Below, in pieces: positions 32,555 through 41,776 of a DNA stretch of 46,585 bases. The position numbers and the translations under genes are program-made. Below the pieces are notes generated by a model. It made no database searches. It was not told the origin of the DNA and saw nothing but the letters and a program-made list of their open reading frames with translations. Position 1 is the stretch's first letter, and each line of letters starts with the position of its first letter. The stretch covers positions 1 through 46,585 of the forward strand of contig NZ_KB891822.1 of assembly GCF_000373565.1 (NCBI RefSeq), read 5' to 3'. Source of the DNA: Streptomyces sp. HmicA12 (GTDB lineage: Bacteria > Actinomycetota > Actinomycetes > Streptomycetales > Streptomycetaceae).

Positions 32555-35353
32555 TCAGTCGCTGGTGCGGGAGACGGGGATGTATCGGTTGCCGTGGACG
32601 GGGCAGTTCACGGTGCGGTGGGCGAAGGGCGTGTTGAGGCTCGGCCCGGTGGCCAGTGACCAGGCCTTGCGGATGTCGTCGATGAGAGAGCGGGCGCTGT
32701 AGGGGGAGACGCCGAGTTCCAGGCGTGCTTCGGCGAGGCGTTCGGGGGCCCCGTCGGGACCGTGGTCGAGGGCGCGGGTGCTGCGCTGGTCGAAGCTGGG
32801 CATGCCGAAGATGTCGATCAACGTGAGGGAGAAGTAGCTGTATGCGGCGGCCTCTTCAATGAGTTGGCGGGCCTCGTCGGTGATGTCGCGGACCGCCTCT
32901 GCGTGGGGAGCGCCGGCGTAGAAGGCGAACTGCTGCAGGGACTGGAGCACCTGGACGCGGGTACAGGCGCAAGGAGTGCGCAGGTGCCCGCACAGGGTGC
33001 GGAAGGAGCTGAGGATGCCGCTGGAGTTCTCGGACCACTGGTGCTTGCTCAGCAGGGTGCGGAACCCGGCGAGCGTTTCGCCAAGTTCCTCGAGGATTAG
33101 CCGGGTTGAGATGTCCATCAGTTCGTGGGAGCCGGTTTTATCCTGTATTTCCTCGATCCGGAGGCTGTAGCGCAACAGGTCCCGCAGGAGTCCGCCGGAT
33201 ACGGCGTGGGCCAGGAACGCGAAGTGCGCAGTGTGATGCTCCGAGCGCTCGGTGAGGATGGCGCCGGCCTCGGCGAGTGTGCACGGGGTGACGTGAACGA
33301 TGTCGTCGAGAGAGCTGTCGGTGACATCGCGGTGGGGCAGGCCGCGGCGCACGAAGGAGGCGCCGACATCTTCGGCGACGGAGATGAGGTAGTGGACATG
33401 GCGTACGCCCAGGATGCCCTTGATCTCCCGGAGGAAGGCGAGAGCCTCGGTGTCGGTGCCCAGGCGGTCGACCTCGTCGATGGCGATGAGGACGTTCTGT
33501 CCCCGCCCCACCAGTTCGTGGGCGATGTGCGCGAGGAGATCACGGAACTCGTCCACCAGCTCGGGGTAGTTGGGTGGGGTCGTGGAGATCGATGTGGCGT
33601 GCGATCCGCCCAGGGTCAGGATCTGTGCGGCGCTGGGGGACAGGGTGTTCGTGCTGGTCTGGGTGGTCTGCAGCCGGTAGAGGTGGTTGCGGCACCGGGT
33701 CACGAGGGCGGGTTCCGAAGGGCGTGGCCGCCACAGGCTGGCGAGTGTCAGCAGCTCGCCCGCGATCACTCCGGCGAGTCTGAGCGGATTGTCGGGATCG
33801 GCGAGTAGCGCGTAAGTCGGGGGTGTGCTGATCAGGAAGTACAGCAGGTAGGTGCCGACTGCGAGGGACGCGACCTGTGCCAGCCGCTCTGCGCGGATGG
33901 TCCATCCGCCGATCTCGGTGGTCCATTCGGAGTGGGTCTTGCTCAGGGTGTACATCCAGCACGAGAGCAGGGCGATCGCGGGGAGATATACGCCTGGCGG
34001 CAGGCGGGTGAGGCCGGCCATCATCTCGGGATCACCGAGCACCGTGGCCACACTGGCGAGGCTGATGAGGAACCCCAGGGGGCCGCTGCCGACGGACCAG
34101 AGCCGACGCAGCAGCTTCAGGATCCACGGGTCGTGGCGTGACCTCCACCAGAAGACCGCCACGATGCAGAGCGTGAGGCTGGCGACCACCTGGTGTCCGT
34201 CCCACACCGACTGTCCCCAGCGCTCCAGATCGCCGACGGCGCTGCGGGCGTGCTCACCGAGCGAGTCGATGTACGTGCCGTACAGGGAGCGTGCGGAGGC
34301 GGACAGCCCCAGCACGAACAAGGCGGCCGCCGGGAGGGCGAACACGCTCCATCGGCCCAGCAGGCGCATGCGGGTACGGGCACGGCGCAGCATGCGGTGA
34401 AACGGCGAGATCCGAGTGAACTCCGGTGCCGTGCAACCCTCGTGCCTGATGTAGCTCTCGCACAGCCGCACGGACAGCGAGAGGAGGAAATCGGCCGGTG
34501 CATAGGCTGCGGGAGCCTGGACGAGTACGCCGAAGTTCGCCGCGGCCGTGCAGCGTTCCAGCAGGGTTGTCTTGCCGACGCCGCGGGGACCGCACAGGGC
34601 GATGGTGCCCTCGTCGATCTGGTTGAGCTTGCGCTGCAGCTGCTCCACCGTTTCGGTGGAGACGAAGTAGTCGGGATTCCTGGGCGCGCGCAGGCCGTAC
34701 GAGGTGCCGTGCGGGATGAACAGGGAGTCCGGGTCGTCTCCGAGGAGATGCCGGATCATCTCCTCCAGAACAGGCCCGACCCCTTCCCTGGAGAGCGTCT
34801 CGCCCCAGCCGGCCGCGCGGATGCCCAGCTCGCACCGGTCCGTCAGGCACACCAGTTGACGTATCCCGGCGAGCAGGCAGTGTCCCAAATTCCACCCCAC
34901 CAGCGTGCCCGTGCCGGAGAGGGCGAAGACGGTGATGGCGAAGCCCCCCACCGCGACGGCCAGGGCCCCAAGGCCCCCGGTGAAGAACACCACGCAGGCC
35001 GCGGCCAGGAAGATGCCGCAGACGAGCCGCCAGTTCCACGAGGTCCGCCCGGCAGCAGCCTGCTGCCTCGCACGTGAAGACTGCAGAGAAGCGGTGGCCC
35101 GGTCGTACGCCATCCACGCGACGCCCCGCGCCCTGTTGTAGACCGCTCTTTGGCATCGGGGCGTGAGCATCTGCTCGATCACATCGCGCCGTGTGGCCCC
35201 CAGCCGTATCCCGAGCTTCTGCGCGGTCTCGGGGGCGTCCACGGCCGCCACAACGCAGTAGTGGTACACGTCGTCTCTGCGCGGCCTGAGGAAATGCTCC
35301 GCCCCCTGCCTCCGGGAAGCGAGCCATGCCCAGTTCCGTAATGCGCGTGCCAT
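32555..35353 (-). CDS. Polytopic membrane KAP-type P-loop NTPase
   Basis: 932 residues from ATG 35353, with GGGGGAGG upstream. Two membrane helices at about 108-146 are followed by the P-loop CGPRGVGKTTL (254-264). The NTPase domain is then interrupted by about six further hydrophobic helices between 336 and 540. Walker B VLIAIDEVDRLG is at 621-632. A membrane insert between Walker A and B is the hallmark of KAP NTPases. A helical effector-type C-terminus ends near CPVHGNRYIPV. In bacteria, KAP proteins are membrane-associated ATPases linked to phage exclusion and other conflict systems, mostly uncharacterised. The gene stands alone, flanked by ~600 and ~150 bases of non-coding DNA. Confidence 0.85.
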   Translation of the reverse strand: MARALRNWAWLASRRQGAEHFLRPRRDDVYHYCVVAAVDAPETAQKLGIRLGATRRDVIEQMLTPRCQRAVYNRARGVAWMAYDRATASLQSSRARQQAAAGRTSWNWRLVCGIFLAAACVVFFTGGLGALAVAVGGFAITVFALSGTGTLVGWNLGHCLLAGIRQLVCLTDRCELGIRAAGWGETLSREGVGPVLEEMIRHLLGDDPDSLFIPHGTSYGLRAPRNPDYFVSTETVEQLQRKLNQIDEGTIALCGPRGVGKTTLLERCTAAANFGVLVQAPAAYAPADFLLSLSVRLCESYIRHEGCTAPEFTRISPFHRMLRRARTRMRLLGRWSVFALPAAALFVLGLSASARSLYGTYIDSLGEHARSAVGDLERWGQSVWDGHQVVASLTLCIVAVFWWRSRHDPWILKLLRRLWSVGSGPLGFLISLASVATVLGDPEMMAGLTRLPPGVYLPAIALLSCWMYTLSKTHSEWTTEIGGWTIRAERLAQVASLAVGTYLLYFLISTPPTYALLADPDNPLRLAGVIAGELLTLASLWRPRPSEPALVTRCRNHLYRLQTTQTSTNTLSPSAAQILTLGGSHATSISTTPPNYPELVDEFRDLLAHIAHELVGRGQNVLIAIDEVDRLGTDTEALAFLREIKGILGVRHVHYLISVAEDVGASFVRRGLPHRDVTDSSLDDIVHVTPCTLAEAGAILTERSEHHTAHFAFLAHAVSGGLLRDLLRYSLRIEEIQDKTGSHELMDISTRLILEELGETLAGFRTLLSKHQWSENSSGILSSFRTLCGHLRTPCACTRVQVLQSLQQFAFYAGAPHAEAVRDITDEARQLIEEAAAYSYFSLTLIDIFGMPSFDQRSTRALDHGPDGAPERLAEARLELGVSPYSARSLIDDIRKAWSLATGPSLNTPFAHRTVNCPVHGNRYIPVSRTSD

Positions 35354-35959
35354 TCTTGCCTCCCCCGAGCCCTGACCTGTGGATATTAGTGCTGCGCCCC
35401 CCCGCTGCGTTGGTCTTCACAGGGGCAGCGAGAAGACTCCGTTTCCTCACCAACATCGAAGGACACGTCCGGCCGACCTTCCTGCGCGCCGGGCTGAACG
35501 GTCCCACGGACAGGGAGGGGCGGCCGGATCCCTGGTGGCAGGCGGGCTCCGCTCGGCGAACGCCGCGTCCGGCAATGGGCGCGGCTGAACAGACTGGAGT
35601 CGACCGGGAGGACGGGGGAATTGCCTGCGCAGCGCACCTCGGTCTGATTGATCCTGACGCGTCACCCGGCCTGAGGCGCTGCGTGTCTCCGCCCGGCGGC
35701 GATGTCGAGGACTGAACGATCGCCGCCGGCACCTGCACACGCGGGGGAGTGCTGTGGGCGTCCGCCGGTGACGTGCCCCGCCTTCTGACGGGGCGCCGGA
35801 GGAAGCCGGTCGCGGCCACCTCCGACACAGTCCCTCAGCATCCTGCCGTGTTCGTTCCCGGCCTGCGGGCCATGACCTGGTCCTGGCCGGGGCTGCACCC
35901 ACTCGGGTACTCCTGCCCGAGTCCGGGATGCCGCGGCGCGCGCCGTCGTTGAAGCGGGC
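35354..35959. other. 606-base gap without a recognisable gene
   Basis: It holds the promoter of the KAP NTPase (minus strand) and the upstream region of the small gene at 35960. Open frames are present on both strands but all have low-complexity Pro/Arg/Gly composition and no ribosome site. No repeat or clear hairpin was found. Confidence 0.5.
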
Positions 35960-36154
35960 ATGAGTGCAGACATGAGCAATCTCATCCCGGTCCAGGACGC
36001 GTCCGCGAGCCGCCTGGAGATGCTGACCCTCGACGAGGCCCACGACTTGCTCCGGCTACTGCAACTGATCGCCGCAGAGGGGCCGGACGAGCTGTCCGAG
36101 GAAGCGGAGTGGTTCGCCCGGGAGATTGCCGCCCGCGTTCCGTCGGAGAACTGA
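35960..36154 (+). CDS. Small acidic helical protein
   Basis: 64 residues from ATG 35960, with GAAGCGGGC upstream; a second ATG lies four codons later. The sequence is clearly protein-like: two helices, SRLEMLTLDEAHDLLRLLQL and ELSEEAEWFAREIAAR, joined by an acidic loop. A strong hairpin terminator starts eight bases after the stop, supporting a real transcription unit. I do not recognise the family. Small two-helix acidic proteins may be antitoxins or phage-type inhibitors, but no partner is adjacent. Confidence 0.65.
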   Translation: MSADMSNLIPVQDASASRLEMLTLDEAHDLLRLLQLIAAEGPDELSEEAEWFAREIAARVPSEN

Positions 36155-36161
36155 CCGGCGC

Positions 36162-36212
36162 AGGACGCCTCTTCTGCCGTCGGCCGTGCAAGAGCGGCGG
36201 AAGAGGCGTCCT
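36162..36212 (+). terminator. Long perfect hairpin terminator
   Basis: AGGACGCCTCTTC pairs without mismatch with GAAGAGGCGTCCT, extended on the loop side by a T-G wobble and GCCG/CGGC, giving an 18-bp stem and a 15-base loop. It begins eight bases after the stop of the 64-residue protein gene. It insulates the nuclease gene downstream. Confidence 0.8.
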
Positions 36213-36384
36213 CGGGACGGGCTCTCAACGGCGTCCGGCACGCCACTGCCGTACCGGGCCACCGCGTTCCTGCGTCTTCCGCTCGCCGTTTCGCTTACCC
36301 GACCGGACGGTGGCGTGCCGTTGACGGTGGCTCCTCCGAACTACCGCTGCGGGCCCGGCCGGAAGACTCGTAGCATCTGGTCTT

Positions 36385-37302
36385 GTGACATCACGTCAGG
36401 CACCGGATGGCCTTGCCAACCTGCAACAGGGGATTACGCCGCAGGCTCGTGGCCGCGAGTTTGAGGGGTGGCTGAACAGGCTTTTAAGTCGAGAGGACAT
36501 GCAGCCTCGGACCTCTTTTCGCCCCGCAGGCGAGGAGATTGATGGATCCTTCTTCTACGAAGGGCGATTCTACCTGCTTGAGGCAAAATGGTGGAAAGAC
36601 AAGGTTCCAGCTTCCGTCATCTACCAGTTCAAGGGGAAGGTGGATGGGAAACTCGTTGGAACCATTGGCGTTTTCATATCGATGTCCGGGTATGCCGCTG
36701 ATGCAGTTGATGCCCTTCGCGTCGGCAAGGAATTGAATCTGATTTTGTTCGACCGTGAGGATGTCTCTGCAGCAACGACATCCGGGTTCTCTAGTGTCCT
36801 TCGATACAAGCTGAGGATGGCTGCGGAGAAGGGTGAGGTGTTCGTCCCGTATTCCGCTAAGACGCTTCCCGCCACCATCAAGTCGCTCACTGTCGTATTC
36901 AAAAGTCGCCGTGACGAGATGATAGTTCGCGGCATCGCGGAACGCCTTTCCCGAGAGGGCTTTCCGGTGCGAAGTCTAGAGTTCATTCCTTCGCTGGGGC
37001 TTAACGGGCTCGCCAACGTGGCGATGGCTGCGATAGAAGGGCATTCGCGTCATGTAGCCATCTTCGCTGACTATGTCGGCGATCCGGCGAACCTCCCTGA
37101 GGGGCTTATGCTTATTGAGGGAAGAATGGAAGCGGTAATTGTCGGGCCATGGAGTACCGGCTGGCTGAAACTGCCCTCGGAGATCGACGCAAAACGACTT
37201 GATCCGCATGAACTCTTATCGCGCGCAAGCAATGTAAATATCGATGAACTAAGGGCAAAGGACGGGAGATTCGAGCGTTTGATTAGGGTGCTCACAGCGT
37301 AA
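36385..37302 (+). CDS. PD-(D/E)XK restriction-endonuclease-like protein, lower-GC and with TTA codons
   Basis: 305 residues from GTG 36385. A TAGCAT -10-like box ends eight bases before the GTG, so the mRNA may be leaderless. The N-terminal ~130 residues form an Mrr-like nuclease: E26 in RGREFEGWLN, D53 in GEEIDGSFF, then YLLEAKWW with E66 and K68. The C-terminal half (KSLTVVFKSRRDEMIV...LNGLANVAMAAIEGHS...AVIVGPWSTGW) is an alpha/beta domain I cannot name. No methylase is nearby, so it may act on foreign or modified DNA. Third positions are visibly richer in A/T than in all neighbours, and two TTA codons (36484-36486, 37216-37218) occur, suggesting recent transfer and bldA-dependent translation. 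Confidence 0.82.
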   Translation: MTSRQAPDGLANLQQGITPQARGREFEGWLNRLLSREDMQPRTSFRPAGEEIDGSFFYEGRFYLLEAKWWKDKVPASVIYQFKGKVDGKLVGTIGVFISMSGYAADAVDALRVGKELNLILFDREDVSAATTSGFSSVLRYKLRMAAEKGEVFVPYSAKTLPATIKSLTVVFKSRRDEMIVRGIAERLSREGFPVRSLEFIPSLGLNGLANVAMAAIEGHSRHVAIFADYVGDPANLPEGLMLIEGRMEAVIVGPWSTGWLKLPSEIDAKRLDPHELLSRASNVNIDELRAKDGRFERLIRVLTA

Positions 37303-37483
37303 ATGCACTGGTCTGGCCGATGGTCAGCCATGTGTGCCGGTCGGGGAAGGTCGTCGGCCACACCACCAGTGCGGGGATGCACACGAGTGCCACGACGAGC
37401 GCGGTGCGTACCAGGAAGATGCGCTTGGTCTTCCAGGCGGGGTCGCGCTGGTCCTCCCAGACGCTGCGCTGAAGAGCTCTCAT
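37292..37483 (-). CDS. Small single-pass membrane protein
   Basis: 63 residues if started at ATG 37483; the frame is open to 37747 but the extra part is low-complexity and there is no good ribosome site at either point. A charged N-terminus (LQRSVWEDQRDPAWKTKR) precedes a hydrophobic helix (IFLVRTALVVALVCIPALVV). Its stop overlaps the end of the convergent nuclease gene by a few bases. Function unknown. Confidence 0.5.
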   Translation of the reverse strand: MRALQRSVWEDQRDPAWKTKRIFLVRTALVVALVCIPALVVWPTTFPDRHTWLTIGQTSAFTL

Positions 37484-37862
37484 TTCGGGGTCGGGTCCGG
37501 TTGACGAGATGTCGCTCCCTGTACTGGCCAACCCGGTTCCCGCCTTTCGGATCGCGCCCCCGCGCCCCACGACTGCCCGGAGTATGCCAGCAAGAGATCG
37601 CCGCGGGCCGGATCCGCCCACGGTGGATCGACCCGACGGCTCCCAGTCCGGTGGCCCGGCGGATCTCACGGCCGAAGCGGCGACGGCCGCCACGCACGCG
37701 ACGGGCCGCAGTGGGCCGGTGCTCCGGGAAACCGGAGATGTGCTCAAAGTGTGAAGTAGATGTGCTTATGATGCGCCGGGGGTGCCTGCGGCAGGGGAGC
37801 CGGAGGCAGTCCGCATCGCCTGCGGCCACCGGGGCGCGGGCACAGACACACGGGGGCGCTTC
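37484..37862. other. Upstream region of the OLD nuclease gene
   Basis: No supported gene. A TATGAT -10-like box (37767-37772) stands out in GC-rich DNA about 90 bases before the OLD-nuclease ATG, though no good -35 hexamer is 16-18 bases upstream. Part of the stretch could encode an N-terminal extension of the minus-strand membrane protein. Confidence 0.4.
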
Positions 37863-39749
37863 ATGTACCTGGCATGCCTGTATGCCGAAAACTTCCGCAT
37901 CTTCGGGGCCGCGCCCCGACCACAAGACGGAGCAGACCCGCTCCCGCGGGCCGAGTTCGGGCCGGCCGCCAACGTGCTGGTGGGGGAGAACGGCAGCGGC
38001 AAGACCGCCATCATCGATGCCATCCGGCTGTGCTTGCAGACCACGGCCGGCGACTACTACCGCATCACGACCGACGACTTCCACGTCCATGGGGACGTCC
38101 AGGCCGACGCCTTCACCCTCACCTGCGCCTTCAAGGACCTCACCCCACGCGAACACGGCGTCTTCCTCGAGCACTTGACCACCGAAGAGGACGGCACCTG
38201 CGCCCTGTACATCACCGTACGAGCCCAGATGATCGACCCCGGACGCTCCCACCGCACGTCACTGACCACCCGCACCGGCCGCGACGGCCGGGGACCCGCC
38301 CTGGACGGCACCGCCCGCGAACTACTCAAGGCGACCTACCTGCGCCCCCTGCGCGACGCCGAGGCCGAACTGCGCGCCGGGCGCGGATCACGCCTGTCGC
38401 AGATCCTCGCCGACTACCCCGCCATGCAGCCCCAGAAAGAGAGCGACTTCAACCCCGACCGGACCGGGGACCAGGCCACCACCCTGGTCGGCATCCTGAA
38501 GCGCACCGAACACCACATCCAAAACAACGACGGCATCCGCACGGCCCGCAACGACATCAACACCAACTACCTGCAGAAATTCTCCATCGGCGCGGACAAA
38601 CTCCACGGCAAGATCAGCGTCGCCGGCGACGCCACCCTGGCCCGCGCCCTCGAACGCCTGGAACTGCGCCTGTTCGCCGGCGACAAAGCCTGGACCAAAC
38701 ACGGACTCGGCTACAGCAACGCCCTGTTCATGGCCGCCGAACTCCTCCTGCTCAACAACAGCGAACTCGCCCCGCTGCTGCTGATCGAGGAGCCCGAAGC
38801 GCACCTGCACCCGCAGCTGCAGACCCGCATCATGGACCTCCTGCGCGAACGCGCCGGCGACAGCAGCGGCGTCCAGCCGAACGCTCCGGTCCAGGTCATC
38901 TGCACGACACACAGCCCCAACCTCGCCTCCGCCACGCCCGTCAAGGACCTCACGCTGGTGTCCCGGGGCACGACCTTCAACCTGGCCCCCGAGCACACCC
39001 GCCTGGACCGCGACGACTACGCCTTCCTGACCCGCTTCCTGGACGTCACCAAGGCCAACCTCTTCTTCGCCCGGGGCGTGGCCATCGTCGAGGGCGACGC
39101 CGAAGCCATCCTGCTGCCCGCACTGGCCCGCGCCGTCGGCCGCTCGTTCAACGAGAACGGCGTGAGCATCGTCAACGTCGGCAGCGTCGGCCTGTTCCGC
39201 TACAGCCGCATCTTCCAGCGCGAGGGCCGGCAGATCCCCGTCCAGGTGGCCTGCATCCGCGACCGCGACCTGGTCCCGGCCAACACCTCCGACGACATGC
39301 GCAAGAAGCTGAAGTGCTCCGCCGAGATGAACCAGGAGGAGATCGACGAACACGTCGCGAACCTGTCCAAGGAAGACGACGGCAACGTGCGCACCTTCGT
39401 CTCCGACCACTGGACCCTCGAGTACGACCTCGCCGCAGCCTCCTGGACCCTGGCCGGCCTCATGCACCAAGCCGTGCGCGCCGCCGGAAAGTCCACCTGG
39501 CCCACCGCCGAGCAGCTCAAGACGAGCGACAAGCAGGCCGCGCAGGAAGTCCAGGACTGGAAGGACGCGGGACGGTCCCTGTCCGACGTTGCCCTCGACA
39601 TCTACGAGCCGCTGCGCATGGACCGGACCAGCAAGACGATCACGGCCCAGCATGCCGCCCGCGTCCTGCACAACACCCCCGTCGACGACAAGGATCTCCC
39701 GCCCTACCTCGTCGCCGCGTTCGACCACCTGTGCACCCCGGGAGCCTGA
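37863..39749 (+). CDS. gajA: OLD-family ATP-dependent nuclease (GajA-like, Gabija)
   Basis: 628 residues from ATG 37863 behind GGGGGCG. ABC-type ATPase motifs: GENGSGKTA (41-49), signature-like region YSNALFMAAEL (284-294), LLLIEEPEAHLHP (Walker B, 305-317) and ICTTHSPNLA (H-loop). The C-terminal Toprim nuclease follows with IVEGDAEAILLP (E410) and ACIRDRDLVPA (D466/D468). In Gabija, GajA is a sequence-specific DNA-nicking enzyme kept inactive by nucleotides and released when NTP levels fall on infection. It is paired with a UvrD-like helicase, encoded here three bases downstream. It is slightly longer than the best known GajA (about 580), so a class 2 OLD nuclease in another system is the alternative. 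Confidence 0.82.
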   Translation: MYLACLYAENFRIFGAAPRPQDGADPLPRAEFGPAANVLVGENGSGKTAIIDAIRLCLQTTAGDYYRITTDDFHVHGDVQADAFTLTCAFKDLTPREHGVFLEHLTTEEDGTCALYITVRAQMIDPGRSHRTSLTTRTGRDGRGPALDGTARELLKATYLRPLRDAEAELRAGRGSRLSQILADYPAMQPQKESDFNPDRTGDQATTLVGILKRTEHHIQNNDGIRTARNDINTNYLQKFSIGADKLHGKISVAGDATLARALERLELRLFAGDKAWTKHGLGYSNALFMAAELLLLNNSELAPLLLIEEPEAHLHPQLQTRIMDLLRERAGDSSGVQPNAPVQVICTTHSPNLASATPVKDLTLVSRGTTFNLAPEHTRLDRDDYAFLTRFLDVTKANLFFARGVAIVEGDAEAILLPALARAVGRSFNENGVSIVNVGSVGLFRYSRIFQREGRQIPVQVACIRDRDLVPANTSDDMRKKLKCSAEMNQEEIDEHVANLSKEDDGNVRTFVSDHWTLEYDLAAASWTLAGLMHQAVRAAGKSTWPTAEQLKTSDKQAAQEVQDWKDAGRSLSDVALDIYEPLRMDRTSKTITAQHAARVLHNTPVDDKDLPPYLVAAFDHLCTPGA

Positions 39750-39752
39750 CCG

Positions 39753-41648
39753 ATGATCCCTCCGTTCGCCCCGGACACCTTCGCCAAGGACAAGGCCGAA
39801 GTCCTGGCGGCCCAGCGCGGCCTCGAGCTGTCCCACTCCGAGCAGTGGGACTTCCTGCAGAGCATCGAGACCCTCGACCTCCAGGCGGCCCCCGGATCGG
39901 GCAAGACCAGCCTCGTCGGCCTCAAACTCACCCTCCTGGCCCAGGGCTGGACCTCGGCGACCCGCGGAATCTGCGTCCTGTCCCACACCAACACGGCCAA
40001 GGACGAGATCACCCGCCGCCTCGGCGACACCCCGGCCGGACGCCGCCTGCTGACGTTCCCTCACTTCATCGGAACCATCCAGACCTTCACCAACACCTTC
40101 TTCGCCCTCCCGGCACTCCGCTCCCGCGGCGTCGAGATCCAGGCCATCGACGACGACGCCCACGCCGAGGAAGCCCTGTGGCTCCTGGACAACCACCCCC
40201 GGTGCCGGGCCCTGAAGAGCTGGACCGAGAGGGGATACGGCAGACGCGACCTCGTCGCCGGTGCCACCTACGTCTGTGACGCCGGCGAGCTCACCGTCAC
40301 CGGCCCCGACGGCTCCCCGGTCTTCCAGAGCACCGCCCGCAGCGCCCAGCAGCTGACACAGCTCAAGCAAGAGCTCGAGAACCGGGGCCGCTTCCGCTAC
40401 AGCGACATGTTCGCCATCGCGGAGCAACACCTCGTCCGCCACCCCGAGATCGCCCGCGCCACGGCCCACCGGTTCCCCTTCGTCCTGCTCGACGAGATGC
40501 AGGACACCAGCGATCTCCAGCAGCATCTGCTGGACCTGGTCTTCGGCCACGGCGAGTCCGTGGTGCAACGCGTCGGCGACCTCAACCAGGGCATCTTCAC
40601 CGACGGGACCCCCACCCCGCCAAGGCCTTCGGCTTTCCCCCTGCCCACCGCCCTGCAACTGCCGCTCAGCCGGCGCTTCGGCACCCAGATCGCCGAGCTC
40701 GCCAGCGAGCTCACGCTCCGGCGCCGTCAGACCATCCAGGGAGCCGGCCCCGAAGGAACCATCGCCGTGCTCCTCTACGACGACCACTCCGTCACCCGCG
40801 TCGTCCCCGCCTTCGAGCGCCTGGCCCGCCAGAAGGTCCACGACCACATCCTCGCCGCCCAGCCGCCCCGCGTGCTCGCCTCACGGATCGTCCCCGGGAA
40901 AGCCAAGCAGTTTCCCCGGGCCATCACCTGCTATCTGCCCCACCACCCCATGCCCACCAGAGACAAGAACGCCCGCGGGCTGATCAACGCACTCCGCCTG
41001 GCGCGGGCCGGGCTTCAGGACGATCGCACCACCGCAACCGGGCACGCCTGGGACGCCGTACGACGGGCCTGCAACCACAGCGTGGGCCAGCCGCTCCCGG
41101 CCCTGTCACGCCTGGAACGCAGCCCCGCAACGCCCGGAGGACAGGCCCGCCGCCTCCTGCACGACCTGCTCACCGCCGACATCGACAGCGCAGAGCAGTG
41201 GAAGCAGCTGATGGACCGGCTCAAGAGCGTGCTGCCACAGCTCACCAACACCCCCTTGCGGGTCACAAGCAGCCTCCACGAACACCTCAGCCACGCACAC
41301 GCACCTCCCGTGCCCGTCCAGCCCCACACCGGGACAGGCGACGGCATCGTGGCCTCGTCCATCCAGCGGGCCAAGGGGGAAACACACGCCGCCACCTTGA
41401 TCCTCGAGTGCCTGAACAGCAAGGGCCTCCAGTACGACGTCCACCAAACACTCGCTCTGCTCATGCAGGACAAGGACCCCGAGCACGCCTCGAAACCCGT
41501 CCTGAAAGCAGCACAGCTGCTCTTCGTCGGCATCACCCGGCCCACGCACCTCCTCGCCATGGCTCTGCACCGCACACGCGCACAGCCGTACCTGCGCGCA
41601 TTCCAGGCACGAGGATGGGAGATCCACACCGTGGATACCGGCATCTGA
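39753..41648 (+). CDS. gajB: UvrD/Rep-like helicase (GajB-like, Gabija)
   Basis: 631 residues from ATG 39753, three bases after the OLD-nuclease stop, so co-transcribed. Superfamily 1 motifs: QAAPGSGKTS (Walker A, 44-53), SHTNTAKDEI (motif Ia), VLLDEMQDTS (motif II), RVGDLNQGIF (motif III), SRRFGTQI (motif IV), SSIQRAKGETHAA (motif V) and FVGITRPTHLL (motif VI). In Gabija, GajB senses DNA ends or single strands and stimulates the nuclease. It is longer than the well-studied GajB (about 500), mainly through the region between motifs IV and V. OLD nuclease plus UvrD helicase is the diagnostic Gabija pair. Confidence 0.82.
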   Translation: MIPPFAPDTFAKDKAEVLAAQRGLELSHSEQWDFLQSIETLDLQAAPGSGKTSLVGLKLTLLAQGWTSATRGICVLSHTNTAKDEITRRLGDTPAGRRLLTFPHFIGTIQTFTNTFFALPALRSRGVEIQAIDDDAHAEEALWLLDNHPRCRALKSWTERGYGRRDLVAGATYVCDAGELTVTGPDGSPVFQSTARSAQQLTQLKQELENRGRFRYSDMFAIAEQHLVRHPEIARATAHRFPFVLLDEMQDTSDLQQHLLDLVFGHGESVVQRVGDLNQGIFTDGTPTPPRPSAFPLPTALQLPLSRRFGTQIAELASELTLRRRQTIQGAGPEGTIAVLLYDDHSVTRVVPAFERLARQKVHDHILAAQPPRVLASRIVPGKAKQFPRAITCYLPHHPMPTRDKNARGLINALRLARAGLQDDRTTATGHAWDAVRRACNHSVGQPLPALSRLERSPATPGGQARRLLHDLLTADIDSAEQWKQLMDRLKSVLPQLTNTPLRVTSSLHEHLSHAHAPPVPVQPHTGTGDGIVASSIQRAKGETHAATLILECLNSKGLQYDVHQTLALLMQDKDPEHASKPVLKAAQLLFVGITRPTHLLAMALHRTRAQPYLRAFQARGWEIHTVDTGI

Positions 41649-41776
41649 GCCCCACAGACCACAGCAACGCCCTGCCCACACGGTGAGCCACCGGATCCGT
41701 GGGAAACACCGAGGACCCGGCCCGAACCCGCCCCGGCCAACGTCGGATTCGGGCCGACTGCGGACCCACACGCAAA

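Noticed and set aside
38388..40847. 819-residue minus-strand frame across the Gabija-like genes
   Set aside because: Gly/Val/Gln-rich composition with no domain, opposite two genes with complete motifs; a GC-skewed antisense frame.
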